Under the pieces are notes generated by a model. It was not told where the DNA came from. It did not search any database and saw only the letters and a program-made list of their open reading frames with translations. Positions 25,523-32,884 of a stretch of 35,973 nucleotides of DNA are shown here, in pieces. The DNA is taken from the NCBI GenBank assembly GCA_001516065.1, contig LOEV01000012.1, forward strand, positions 1 through 35,973. The letters are read 5' to 3'. The position numbers and the translations under genes were made by a program. Numbering within the stretch: position 1 is the stretch's first letter; the number at the start of each line of letters is the position of its first letter. The DNA is from Alphaproteobacteria bacterium BRH_c36. Lineage in GTDB: Bacteria; Pseudomonadota; Alphaproteobacteria; Rhizobiales; Hyphomicrobiaceae.

Positions 25523-26368
25523 ATGCCCGCCACCGTCTTCTTCGCAGTGCTGTTGGCGGCTGCCTTGCATGCGTCCTGGAATGCCCTCGTAAAGGGCGGC
25601 CACGACAAGTTCGTGTCGATGTCCGCCATCGTCATCGGACATGCCCCGCTTGCGGTCGTGGCGTTGCTTTTCTTTCCGGCATTGGACATCGCCTGCTTGC
25701 CTTATCTCATAGCCGGTGCAGCGGCGCATTTCGGCTATCAGTCGTTCCTGTTGATGTCCTATCGCCTCGGGGACCTGACCCAGGTCTATCCAATCGCGCG
25801 TGGTGTTGCCCCGCTCATCGTCACCGCCGTGTCGGTTGGCTGCCTCGGGGTGGAACTCCTCAGCGTGCAATACGCGGGGATCCTGCTCATAGCCGCCGGG
25901 ATCATCAGCGTCGCATTGGTCCGCCGCGCCGATGGCCTGCGCAACGCACCGGCCGCGTTCTCGGCCCTCGTCACCGGCTGCTTCATCGCCGCCTATTCGC
26001 TGAACGATGGATGGGGTGCGCGCGTCGCAGGCAGTCCTGTGGCGTTTTACGCGTGGCTGTCGATCATCAACGCAGTCGTTTGGACAGCGGCCATGGCCAT
26101 CGTCCGACCCGGCGTCGTCCGGCGCATGGCCGCGAATGCGCGATTGCTGACGCTTTTCGGCGGTTCGGCATCCTTCATTGCCTACGCCATCGTCGTGTGG
26201 GCCTTCACGCAGGCTCCCATCCCATTGGTGACGGCCCTGCGCGAAACCAGCATGGTGTTTGCGCTGCTGCTTGGCGTGTTTGTCCTGAAGGAACGCCTCG
26301 ACCTCGGCAAGGTGGTTTCGACGGTCGTCACGCTGACCGGCGCGGCGTTACTGCGCCTGGCGAAATAG
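25523..26368 (+). CDS. EamA/DMT family transporter
   Basis: The 281-residue protein has about ten transmembrane helices in two EamA repeats, the drug/metabolite transporter fold. It starts FFAVLLAAALHASWNALVKGG, a common opening in this family. The first repeat ends around AAGIISVALV (~140) and the second ends LTGAALLRLAK. The VWAFTQAPIPLVTALRETSMVFALLLG block of the second repeat is typical. The substrate cannot be predicted. The ATG at 25523 is used because the helix begins immediately after it. The open frame back to 25439 is not membrane-like, and the AAGG upstream is poorly spaced. Convergent with the exported glycine-rich protein gene. Confidence 0.88.
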   Translation: MPATVFFAVLLAAALHASWNALVKGGHDKFVSMSAIVIGHAPLAVVALLFFPALDIACLPYLIAGAAAHFGYQSFLLMSYRLGDLTQVYPIARGVAPLIVTAVSVGCLGVELLSVQYAGILLIAAGIISVALVRRADGLRNAPAAFSALVTGCFIAAYSLNDGWGARVAGSPVAFYAWLSIINAVVWTAAMAIVRPGVVRRMAANARLLTLFGGSASFIAYAIVVWAFTQAPIPLVTALRETSMVFALLLGVFVLKERLDLGKVVSTVVTLTGAALLRLAK

Positions 26369-26433
26369 CCTGACCTGAATGAAAACCCCACGCACAGAGC
26401 TTTCGCGTCGACAGGAATTATGCTGAACGTGGT

Positions 26434-26868
26434 CTAATCCAGCGTGATCGCAAGACCGCTCAGGTCCAGGTTCGCGATTAGCCCGACTTGCCTGCCGCTG
26501 AGTTCGAGCACGGCGCCTTTCTGATTGGTCAGCACGATTGCCCGCGCACCTTCGCCCAACGCGAGGCCTGCACCGGCGGCAGCATAAATGCCTTCGACAT
26601 CCGATGGGTGGGTGATGTTCTTGACCCGCCCGCGCAGCACGGTCTTGGAGCCGCCGAAGACCAGGCCATAGTCCAGTCCGCCGACCGACAATCCGTAGGT
26701 TTGGCCGTGGAAATCGAGGGTGCCGCTGCCTCCTGACCCGCCAATAATCCATCCTGCCTTGTAGATCGTCAGCGACACATAGCCTCTGTCGGCATGACTG
26801 GCGGACGATAGGCAAACTAGGGCTGCAAACGCGATCAACACGGTTCGAACGGCAATTAATGATTTCAT
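26434..26868 (-). CDS. Exported glycine-rich protein, unknown function
   Basis: The 144-residue protein has a clear signal peptide (core TVLIAFAALVCLSSA, cleavage near SHA). The mature part is rich in glycine and beta-branched residues: YKAGWIIGGSGGSGTLDF, YGLSVGGLDYGLVFGGSKT, YAAAGAGLALGEGARAIVL, ending in an alternating LELSGRQVGLIANLDLSGLAI. It has no cysteines in the mature part and no obvious catalytic motif. I recall conserved hypothetical proteins of this shape in other Proteobacteria but cannot name a family. It is probably periplasmic, with a beta-rich fold. The ATG at 26868 has GGGAGA about nine bases upstream; the longer frame to 27051 would bury the signal peptide. Confidence 0.78.
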   Translation of the reverse strand: MKSLIAVRTVLIAFAALVCLSSASHADRGYVSLTIYKAGWIIGGSGGSGTLDFHGQTYGLSVGGLDYGLVFGGSKTVLRGRVKNITHPSDVEGIYAAAGAGLALGEGARAIVLTNQKGAVLELSGRQVGLIANLDLSGLAITLD

Positions 26869-27079
26869 GGCGTTTATTCTCCCAGCATTGTTAAGTGCAG
26901 TCGCAGCGTTGTGAGGCGCCCCCCCGGGGTGGACGACTTGCACCGATGGAGCTAACGCGTGAATTCGGGAGGGAAGATGTTCGTGGTCAAGATTGTGCGC
27001 CCCAAAGTCCTCACGGCCTTCACCAGTTTGCCCGACGCCGAGCGTTCCCACGCCACTTCACCTGCATCCGGTGGATTCA

Positions 27080-27109
27080 ATGACATTTGTCGGATGAATG
27101 GAGTATTCT
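27080..27109 (+). promoter_or_regulatory. Probable sigma-70-type promoter
   Basis: ATGACA (27080-27085, five of six matches to TTGACA) and TATTCT (27104-27109, four of six) are separated by 18 bases. The pair lies about 30 bases before the ATG of the 73-residue gene at 27138, a fitting distance for its leader. Confidence 0.5.
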
Positions 27110-27137
27110 GGGATATGTAGCAACAGAAGAGGTCAAA

Positions 27138-27359
27138 ATGGCAGCGAAGGACGAGGATGACTCATTTGGACCAACGACGATCCGAAGGGCCGCTGAAGCC
27201 TTAGATGCTGCGGAGCGGCAGCACACGGATAAGCACGGGGTCCCGCCGAATGAAGTGAAGCGCCAGAGCCTGGCGAAACGAATACTCTCGTTAATTCGGC
27301 TGGGCGGATCTCCGCAAAAAGTCGCCGAGCAAGCAATCAAGGATGTCGACGATCGGTAG
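27138..27359 (+). CDS. Small conserved-looking hypothetical protein
   Basis: The 73-residue protein is charged and probably helical, with no signal peptide, membrane helix or cysteine. It begins acidic (MAAKDEDDSFGPTTIRRAAE) and continues through alternating acidic and basic residues to KVAEQAIKDVDDR. No family was recognised. AGAGGT six bases before the ATG and a promoter-like pair at 27080-27109 support it as a real gene. A TTG at 27087 would add 17 residues but would overlap that promoter. thrS follows 300 bases later on the same strand. It might be a nucleic-acid- or protein-binding adaptor, but nothing visible establishes that. Confidence 0.65.
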   Translation: MAAKDEDDSFGPTTIRRAAEALDAAERQHTDKHGVPPNEVKRQSLAKRILSLIRLGGSPQKVAEQAIKDVDDR

Positions 27360-27529
27360 GACAACGATCGGTTTCATTGGTTGTGCTCAAAATGATCGCG
27401 ATCACCTGGTCGCGCACCAATACAGGTCCGATCGGCGGCTCATCATCCTTAGGGCGGCCCCCTTCCCTGATCCCTCGAATTCTGCCAGAAGTCGCCCTAC
27501 ATGAACGGTGCGATCTCCTGAGCCGTAAT

Positions 27530-27605
27530 CAGGCTCCACATGACCTTAGGAAGTGTGGACCAAGTCCCAGGCTCCACGCGATCTCAGGAAGTGTGGAACC
27601 ACCCA
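27530..27605 (+). repeat. Tandem 38-bp repeat in the thrS leader
   Basis: Two adjacent 38-bp units (27530-27567 and 27568-27605) match at 29 of 38 positions. Each starts CAGGCTCCAC and contains AGGAAGTGTGGA at the same offset. Within each unit TCCAC(A) can pair with (T)GTGGA, making one hairpin per copy, and the arms of copy 1 can also pair with those of copy 2. The repeat ends 54 bases before the thrS ATG. It may be a leader control element; E. coli ThrRS binds hairpins in its own leader. The sequence shows the repeat directly, the function is inference. Confidence 0.6.
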
Positions 27606-27659
27606 CATAAACCCATCTTACCTGCGCGGTATGCAGCGATTGAGAGGAGGGCCACGACC

Positions 27660-29636
27660 ATGGCTGAAATCAATCTGAAATTCCCCGATGGCGCCGTTCG
27701 TCCCGTTGAAAAGGGCACGACCGGGAAAGACCTCGCCGCATCGATCTCGAAGTCGCTCGCCAAGAAGGCCGTGGCGCTCATGGTCAACGGCGAACTCGTC
27801 GACCTCGCCGACCCGATCGAAAACGATGCCGACATCCGCATCATCACGCGCAACGACCGGGAAGCGCTTGAGCTGATCCGCCACGATGCCGCCCACGTCA
27901 TGGCCGAGGCCGTGCAGGAGCTGTGGCCCGGCACGCAGGTGACCATCGGCCCGGTGATCGACAACGGCTTCTATTACGACTTCGCCAAGAACGACCCGTT
28001 CCAGCCCGAAGACCTCGCCAAAATCGAAAAGAAGATGGCCGAGATCATCGCGAAGAATGAGCCTTTTACCAAGGAGATCTGGTCGCGCGACGAGGCCCGG
28101 GAGTTCTTCGCCAAGGCTGGCGAGAACTACAAGGTCGAACTCGTCGATGCGATCCCCGAGGACCAGAGCCTCAAGATTTATAGACAAGGCAAGTGGCTCG
28201 ACCTGTGCCGCGGCCCGCACATGACTTCGACGGGGCAGGTTGGCAAGGCGTTCAAGCTGATGAGCGTCGCGGGTGCCTATTGGCGCGGCGATTCGAATAA
28301 CGCCATGCTCCAGCGCATCTACGGCACCGCCTGGGCCGACGAGAACCAGCTTGCCGAGTACCTGCACCGCATCGAGGAAGCCGAGAAGCGCGATCACCGC
28401 AAGCTTGGCCGAGAAATGAACCTGTTCCACTTCCAGGAGGAGGCCCCAGGGTCCGTCTTCTGGCATTCGAAGGGCTGGACGTTGTTCCAGACGCTGATCT
28501 CCTACATGCGCCGCCGCCAGCAGGAGGCAGGCTACGTCGAGGTCAACTCCCCCGACATGATGGAGAAGCACTTCTGGGAAACCTCCGGCCACTGGGAAAA
28601 CTACGGCGAGAACATGTTCACGACCGTGCTTCCAGATGAGCGGGTTTTCTGCTGCAAGCCGATGAACTGTCCCGGCCACGTGCAGATCTACAAGCACGGC
28701 CTGAAGTCCTATCGCGAACTCCCCGTACGTATCGCCGAGTTCGGCAAGGTTCACCGCTATGAACCTTCCGGCGCGCTGCACGGACTTTTGCGCGTGCGCC
28801 ACTTCACCCAGGACGACGCCCATGTCTTTCTGACCGAGAACCAACTTGAAGCCGAGTGTCTCGCGATCAACGACCTTATGTTGTCGATCTACCAAGACTT
28901 CGGTTTTGACGAAGTCGTCGTGAAGCTATCGACGCGGCCGGAAAAGCGCATCGGAGAGGACGCCCTGTGGGACCGCGCCGAAGAGGTCATGGGCAAGGTC
29001 CTGAAGAAGATCGAAGCCGATGGCGGGGGACGCATCAAGACCGAGATTTTCCCCGGCGAAGGCGCTTTCTACGGGCCGAAGTTCGAATACGTGCTGCGCG
29101 ATGCGATTGGCCGAGACTGGCAGTGCGGCACCACCCAGGTCGACTTCAACCTGCCCGGCAGGCTTGGCGCGATCTACATCGACCAGCATTCCGAAAAGCA
29201 GACGCCGGTGATGATCCACCGCGCCATGTTCGGTTCGCTCGAGCGCTTCACCGGAATCCTGATCGAGAACTTCGCGGGTCACTTCCCGCTGTGGCTCGCC
29301 CCGATCCAGGCCGTCGTCGCAACAATCGTCTCGGATGCCGACGATTACGGCCGCGAAGTCCACGCTCGCCTGAAGGCTGCCGGCATCCGCGCCGAGACCG
29401 ATTTCCGCAACGAGAAGATCAACCTCAAGGTACGCGAGCACTCGCTGCAGAAAATCCCCGTGATGCTGGTTGCAGGCAAACGCGAAGCCGAAGAGCGCAC
29501 CGTCTCGATACGCCGGCTCGGTTCGCAACAACAGCAGGTAATGAGCCTCGACGAAGCGGTCGCCATGCTCATCGACGACGCCGTCCCGCCGGACGTGCGG
29601 CGGAACAGCGACGCAAAAAGGTTGGCAGCGGAGTAA
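27660..29636 (+). CDS. thrS: Threonyl-tRNA synthetase
   Basis: ThrRS charges tRNA-Thr and edits mischarged Ser-tRNA. The 658-residue protein has all family domains. The TGS domain spans ~1-62, and the editing domain (~63-225) carries the [11 protein letters not shown] motif. The class II catalytic core (~240-540) carries the zinc-ligand Cys337 in MNCPGH, motif 2 around [21 protein letters not shown], and motif 3 near [11 protein letters not shown]. The anticodon-binding domain is C-terminal (~545-650). GAGGAGGG precedes the ATG at 27660. An in-frame ATG at 27540 inside the leader repeat would add 40 residues unlike any ThrRS and lacks a ribosome binding site. The tandem repeat before the gene suggests leader control. 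Confidence 0.97.
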   Translation: MAEINLKFPDGAVRPVEKGTTGKDLAASISKSLAKKAVALMVNGELVDLADPIENDADIRIITRNDREALELIRHDAAHVMAEAVQELWPGTQVTIGPVIDNGFYYDFAKNDPFQPEDLAKIEKKMAEIIAKNEPFTKEIWSRDEAREFFAKAGENYKVELVDAIPEDQSLKIYRQGKWLDLCRGPHMTSTGQVGKAFKLMSVAGAYWRGDSNNAMLQRIYGTAWADENQLAEYLHRIEEAEKRDHRKLGREMNLFHFQEEAPGSVFWHSKGWTLFQTLISYMRRRQQEAGYVEVNSPDMMEKHFWETSGHWENYGENMFTTVLPDERVFCCKPMNCPGHVQIYKHGLKSYRELPVRIAEFGKVHRYEPSGALHGLLRVRHFTQDDAHVFLTENQLEAECLAINDLMLSIYQDFGFDEVVVKLSTRPEKRIGEDALWDRAEEVMGKVLKKIEADGGGRIKTEIFPGEGAFYGPKFEYVLRDAIGRDWQCGTTQVDFNLPGRLGAIYIDQHSEKQTPVMIHRAMFGSLERFTGILIENFAGHFPLWLAPIQAVVATIVSDADDYGREVHARLKAAGIRAETDFRNEKINLKVREHSLQKIPVMLVAGKREAEERTVSIRRLGSQQQQVMSLDEAVAMLIDDAVPPDVRRNSDAKRLAAE

Positions 29637-29710
29637 CCTCAACCAGTCGAATTTACCAACTGGCCATCCCGGCGGGTTGCAGAAGGCGAGCCCCTAATCC
29701 CTGGGGACCA

Positions 29711-29731
29711 TCCCGGCATTAAATGCCGGGA
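29711..29731 (+). terminator. Hairpin downstream of thrS
   Basis: TCCCGGCAT (29711-29719) pairs with ATGCCGGGA (29723-29731) over a TAA loop, a nine-base-pair stem 74 bases past the thrS stop. GGATAGC follows rather than a T-run, so termination would be weak; it may instead be a short palindromic repeat. Confidence 0.45.
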
Positions 29732-29849
29732 GGATAGCTTGTGGCGTCAAACGAACCGGTGTGGACCCCTGCATCCGCCGCATTCCTGCCGCGTTCTACC
29801 GCCTGGAATAATGGACCGTCCCCTTCCTTTCCCGCCCGGAGTGATGCCG

Positions 29850-30131
29850 ATGACCGATCCGGAAGCCTTTCACGAACGCGTCATGCGTGAGCGTCACGAG
29901 CAACAGCTGTCCCGAACCGCGATTGATGCCAACGCCGCCGCCGCCGAACTGATCGCCGAGAAGATCGCCGCCAAGCTCGCCGAACAAAACGACATCATCT
30001 ATCGCATCGGCCAGCGCCAGGGGCGAACAAGCTTCATCGCATATCTGTCGCTGCTGATCGCCGCGGCCGCCGCCGCTGGCGAACTCTTGGGGCCGCTGTG
30101 GGAGTGGCCGTTCCTGCGCGGCCTGCTTTAG
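29850..30131 (+). CDS. Small single-helix protein with coiled region
   Basis: The 93-residue protein has a charged helical N-terminal part (FHERVMRERHEQQLSRTAID, then repeats of A, E, K such as AAAAELIAEKIAAKLAEQ) that may form a coiled coil. One C-terminal transmembrane helix follows (ISLL-like LSLLIAAAAAAGELLG). It would be an inner-membrane protein with a cytosolic helix. No family was recognised. Of the three nearby ATGs (29811, 29844, 29850), the last has GGAG eight bases upstream and was chosen. It lies between the thrS hairpin and a REP-like element and has no clear operon partner. Confidence 0.65.
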   Translation: MTDPEAFHERVMRERHEQQLSRTAIDANAAAAELIAEKIAAKLAEQNDIIYRIGQRQGRTSFIAYLSLLIAAAAAAGELLGPLWEWPFLRGLL

Positions 30132-30180
30132 GCCACAGAAGTGAACCGCCGTCTTGACTTCAACGAAACAATCCTTAATC

Positions 30181-30281
30181 CGTCATCCTTCCGGAGGGTG
30201 GTATCCATCCGGATATCAATCTCCTCCAAGGAGCGCTACAAAACGGAACTCGGCCGGCTCCCCGCCTTCGCGGGGATGACG
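30181..30281. repeat. REP-like paired palindromic element
   Basis: The element is bounded by the perfect inverted repeat CGTCATCC (30181-30188) / GGATGACG (30274-30281). Near the right end CCCCGC (30260-30265) pairs with GCGGGG (30270-30275) over CTTC. Further small palindromes lie inside: CCTTCCGGAGG near 30187, ATCCGGAT near 30207 and CTCC-TCCAA-GGAG near 30221. The outer motif with a GCG-rich stem resembles the dispersed CGTCATTCCCGCG-type repeats found between genes in many Proteobacteria. It ends 31 bases before the glutathione transferase ATG. Confidence 0.7.
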
Positions 30282-30312
30282 TCGTGTGTCAGGGCGAAGG
30301 ATACCGAACCCC

Positions 30313-30909
30313 ATGAAACTCTACTGGTGCGAACAGACGCGAGCCTTCCGCATCGTCTGGATGCTGGAGGAGTTGGGCGAGCCCTACGAGCGCATCCGCG
30401 TCGGCATCCGCGACGGCGAGAACAGGGACGATCCAGACTTCCGCGCCGCCTCCCCAATGGGGAAAGTCCCCGCCATCAGCGACGGCTCTACCAGGTTGTG
30501 GGACTCGGGCGCCATCTGCCTCTACCTTGCCGACAAGTATCCCAAGGACGGGCTCGGCGTTCCGATCGACGACCCGCGGCGGGGCGAGTTTCTGCAGTGG
30601 CTGATGTTCACCAACTCCGTCATCGAACCTGCCATGGTGGAGCGTTTCATGAACCTCGAACCGAAACCGTCGAGTTATGGCCACGGCAGTTTCGACTCCA
30701 TGATTGCGGTCCTCGAACGCGGCGTTGCCGGCGGTCCGTGGATCATGGGCGAGCGTTTTACGGCAGCCGACGTCCTCATCGGTTCAAGCGTTCACGTCAT
30801 GGACCTGTTCGGGATTCTCCCCGACAGCCCGTTACTGAAAGACTACGTGGAACGCTGCCGCGACCGCCCGGCACTGCAAAAGGCGCTGGTCCTCGACAGG
30901 CCCGCCTGA
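30313..30909 (+). CDS. Glutathione S-transferase family protein
   Basis: The 198-residue protein has the two GST domains. The thioredoxin-fold half (~1-76) contains the glutathione-binding segment GKVPAI and SGAICLYLADKYP. The helical half (~85-195) contains FTAADVLIGSS, the N-capping region of the family. Glutathione conjugation or peroxidase activity is expected, but the substrate is unknown; the residue that activates glutathione near the N-terminus (CEQTRAFR) is not a classic Ser or Tyr position. The ATG at 30313 gives the normal N-terminus. The leader between the REP-like element and the gene is only 31 bases, with GAAGGA about eleven bases before the ATG. Confidence 0.9.
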   Translation: MKLYWCEQTRAFRIVWMLEELGEPYERIRVGIRDGENRDDPDFRAASPMGKVPAISDGSTRLWDSGAICLYLADKYPKDGLGVPIDDPRRGEFLQWLMFTNSVIEPAMVERFMNLEPKPSSYGHGSFDSMIAVLERGVAGGPWIMGERFTAADVLIGSSVHVMDLFGILPDSPLLKDYVERCRDRPALQKALVLDRPA

Positions 30910-30956
30910 CAAAAGAAAATGTAGAGCAGACCTTCAAGATAGCCGAATATCGAGCG

Positions 30957-31307
30957 ATGAACCTTTCAAACCGTCCTGAAGACTTCCCCGGTTATTTCGC
31001 GACCATCCTCTGGGTCGGCGTCGGCGTCTGGCTGTTCTGGACGACGCCTGGCGGTGCGTTCCTGTCGTGGCAGGCACTCGTGTATTTCATCTTCGGAACG
31101 CTTGCCGTCGGGATCGTGTTTGGAGTTGTCGGCATGAGCGTGCAGCGCCTCATCCCGATGCTGAAGCCGCGCCAGGGCGCGATCAAGACCGCAGCCCCGC
31201 CGGCTCAGATCGTCGGCACGCTCGTGGCCGCGGCCCAATTCGTCGTGATCTATTTCCTGGCCAAGGCGGTGGTGACAGGCGTCCTGTTTCCCCCCGCTCC
31301 CATCTGA
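30957..31307 (+). CDS. Small membrane protein, unknown function
   Basis: The 116-residue protein has about three transmembrane helices: FATILWVGVGVWLFW (~14-28), VYFIFGTLAVGIVFGVVGM (~42-60) and IVGTLVAAAQFVVIYFLAK (~85-103). A basic loop (LKPRQGAIK) lies between the second and third, facing the cytosol by the positive-inside rule. No family was recognised. The ATG at 30957 precedes the first helix, and the ribosome binding site is weak (GAGCG). It lies 47 bases after the glutathione transferase stop and 18 before the isomerase gene, so the four genes from 30313 to 32761 may form one transcript. Confidence 0.7.
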   Translation: MNLSNRPEDFPGYFATILWVGVGVWLFWTTPGGAFLSWQALVYFIFGTLAVGIVFGVVGMSVQRLIPMLKPRQGAIKTAAPPAQIVGTLVAAAQFVVIYFLAKAVVTGVLFPPAPI

Positions 31308-31325
31308 CGGCAGGAATCCGAGGTT

Positions 31326-31925
31326 ATGCCCGCCCTGCATTTCTGGTATGACTTCGCCAGCACCTACTCCTATCCAGCCGCCATGCGCATCGAGGAGGCT
31401 GCGGCGAGACAGGGCATAGCCGTCAGTTGGCAGCCGTTTCTGCTCGGCCCGATTTTCGAGGCGCTCGGCTGGAATACCTCGCCCTTCAACCTGCAACCGG
31501 AGAAGGGCCGGTACATGTGGCGCGATCTGGAGCGTATCTGCGCCGCGATGGATTTGCCGCCAATGCGAAAACCAAATCCATTTCCGCAGAACTCGCTGAA
31601 GGCGGCGCGCGTTGCGCTTTGCCTGGAGGATCGGGAGCCGAGGAAGAGGTTCTCCCAGGCGGTCTACCACGCTCAGTTCGCCTGGCTCCTGCCCATCGAC
31701 GAGGATGAGGTCCTCGCCGCCATACTCGATTGCCAAGGGTTGCGCGCCGAGGAAATCCTCGCCAAGTCTGCCGAACCGGAAGTGAAACAGGCGCTGAGAT
31801 CCCAAGTCGCCAAAGCTCGACAACTTGGCATCTTCGGCGCACCGAGCTTCGTAACGAGCGATGGCGAAGTCTTCTGGGGCAACGACCGTCTCGATGACGC
31901 GGTCCGCTGGCAGGCGAGGCTATGA
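31326..31925 (+). CDS. DsbA-fold 2-hydroxychromene-2-carboxylate isomerase-like protein
   Basis: The 199-residue protein has a DsbA/HCCA-isomerase thioredoxin fold without a CxxC motif. The family opening WYDFASTYSYPAAMRI places Ser12 at the position of the glutathione-activating Ser of HCCA isomerases (usually DFxSPYSY). The later GIFGAPSFVTSDGEVFWGNDRL is the conserved cis-proline and C-terminal block. Such enzymes isomerise glutathione conjugates or hydroxychromene acids in aromatic catabolism; no catabolic genes are visible here, so the substrate is open. Its stop overlaps the ATG of the next gene (ATGA), implying translational coupling. Confidence 0.88.
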   Translation: MPALHFWYDFASTYSYPAAMRIEEAAARQGIAVSWQPFLLGPIFEALGWNTSPFNLQPEKGRYMWRDLERICAAMDLPPMRKPNPFPQNSLKAARVALCLEDREPRKRFSQAVYHAQFAWLLPIDEDEVLAAILDCQGLRAEEILAKSAEPEVKQALRSQVAKARQLGIFGAPSFVTSDGEVFWGNDRLDDAVRWQARL

Positions 31926-32761
31926 ACATCACTATTCCCGGCACCTGCCCGATCCTGTGCTTCGGCGGCCCGTATTCGAGCCTGCAGGCGACCGAGGCCA
32001 TCCGGCGCGAGGCCCAGCGCCTCGACATTCCACCTGACCGCGTCATCTGTACCGGCGACATCGTCGCCTACTGCGCCAACCCCAATGAGACGGTTGATCT
32101 GATCCGCGAGTGGGGTTGCCACGTCATCAAGGGCAACTGCGAAGAGCAACTGGCACAGCGGGCAGGCGATTGCGGTTGCGGATTCGGCGAGGGAACAGTC
32201 TGCGATCTTCTCTCGAATAGCTGGTACGCGTTTGCCGACCGGTCCGTGCGTGACGACGTACGAGCGTGGATGGCGGAGCTTCCCACCACGCTCACCTTCG
32301 ACATCGCCGGACGTCGCGCCCGTGTCATCCACGGCGGCGTGCGAGTGAACAGCCGCTTCATCTTCGCTTCGACACCGGCTGCCGAAAAAGTATCCGAGCT
32401 CAACGCCGCCGGAGCCGATTTGGTCATCGCCGGGCACTGCGGGATACCCTTCGTGCAGCATGTCGGAGAGCGCGTCTGGTTCAATCCCGGCGTCATCGGA
32501 ATGCCCGCAAACGATGGCAGCGCGGATGGCTGGTACGGCCTCATCGAGGGCACATGCGACAACGGCGGCCTGCGGTTCAGCCTCACGCGGCTCGGCTACG
32601 ACTCCTTTGGCGCAGCGACAGCCCTCAGGCAGTCTGGACACGCCAACGGTTACGCCGAAGCGCTTCTGACAGGTCGATGGCCAAGCCTCGATGTGCTGCC
32701 GGATAAAGAACGCGCCGCGACGGGTCATCGCCTCGCCGCGGAGCGTCTCTTGCTGACATGA
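31922..32761 (+). CDS. Metallophosphoesterase-fold protein with degenerate metal site
   Basis: The 279-residue protein has the calcineurin-like phosphoesterase layout, but key ligands are changed. The usual first motif (DxH) is GGPYSS (15-20), lacking both Asp and His. GD is kept at 45-46 (CTGDIVAYCANPNE). GNH is GNCE (71-74), with Cys for His. VIHGG (His137) is kept, and the last GHxH is AGHCGIPF (171-174). A cysteine cluster, DCGCGFGEGTVC (83-94), follows the GNCE motif. I recall similar alphaproteobacterial proteins with GGPYSN, so this is probably a conserved subfamily rather than a damaged gene. It may have another metal chemistry or be non-catalytic. It starts inside the stop of the isomerase gene (ATGA). 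Confidence 0.78.
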   Translation: MNITIPGTCPILCFGGPYSSLQATEAIRREAQRLDIPPDRVICTGDIVAYCANPNETVDLIREWGCHVIKGNCEEQLAQRAGDCGCGFGEGTVCDLLSNSWYAFADRSVRDDVRAWMAELPTTLTFDIAGRRARVIHGGVRVNSRFIFASTPAAEKVSELNAAGADLVIAGHCGIPFVQHVGERVWFNPGVIGMPANDGSADGWYGLIEGTCDNGGLRFSLTRLGYDSFGAATALRQSGHANGYAEALLTGRWPSLDVLPDKERAATGHRLAAERLLLT

Positions 32762-32884
32762 CGGGGTCGCGACTGCCTCTTCACCGCAGATAACATCTGC
32801 GTCAGCCGTCCGAAACGTCCATAGCCATAACCCAATCGCCTCTGTTAGATGCCACGATCCGGGTGGGATCGTTTGGAGATGTTT

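Noticed and set aside
27540-27620. Threonine leader-peptide attenuator before thrS.
   Set aside because: Only two Thr codons occur in the possible leader frame, too few for ribosome-stalling control.
27540-27659. N-terminal extension of thrS from the ATG at 27540 through the leader repeat.
   Set aside because: No ribosome binding site, and the TGS domain begins exactly at the ATG at 27660, which has GGAGG.
27618-28895. Long minus-strand frame (425 codons) opposite thrS.
   Set aside because: It is an antisense shadow of a full-length, motif-complete thrS and has no ribosome binding site.
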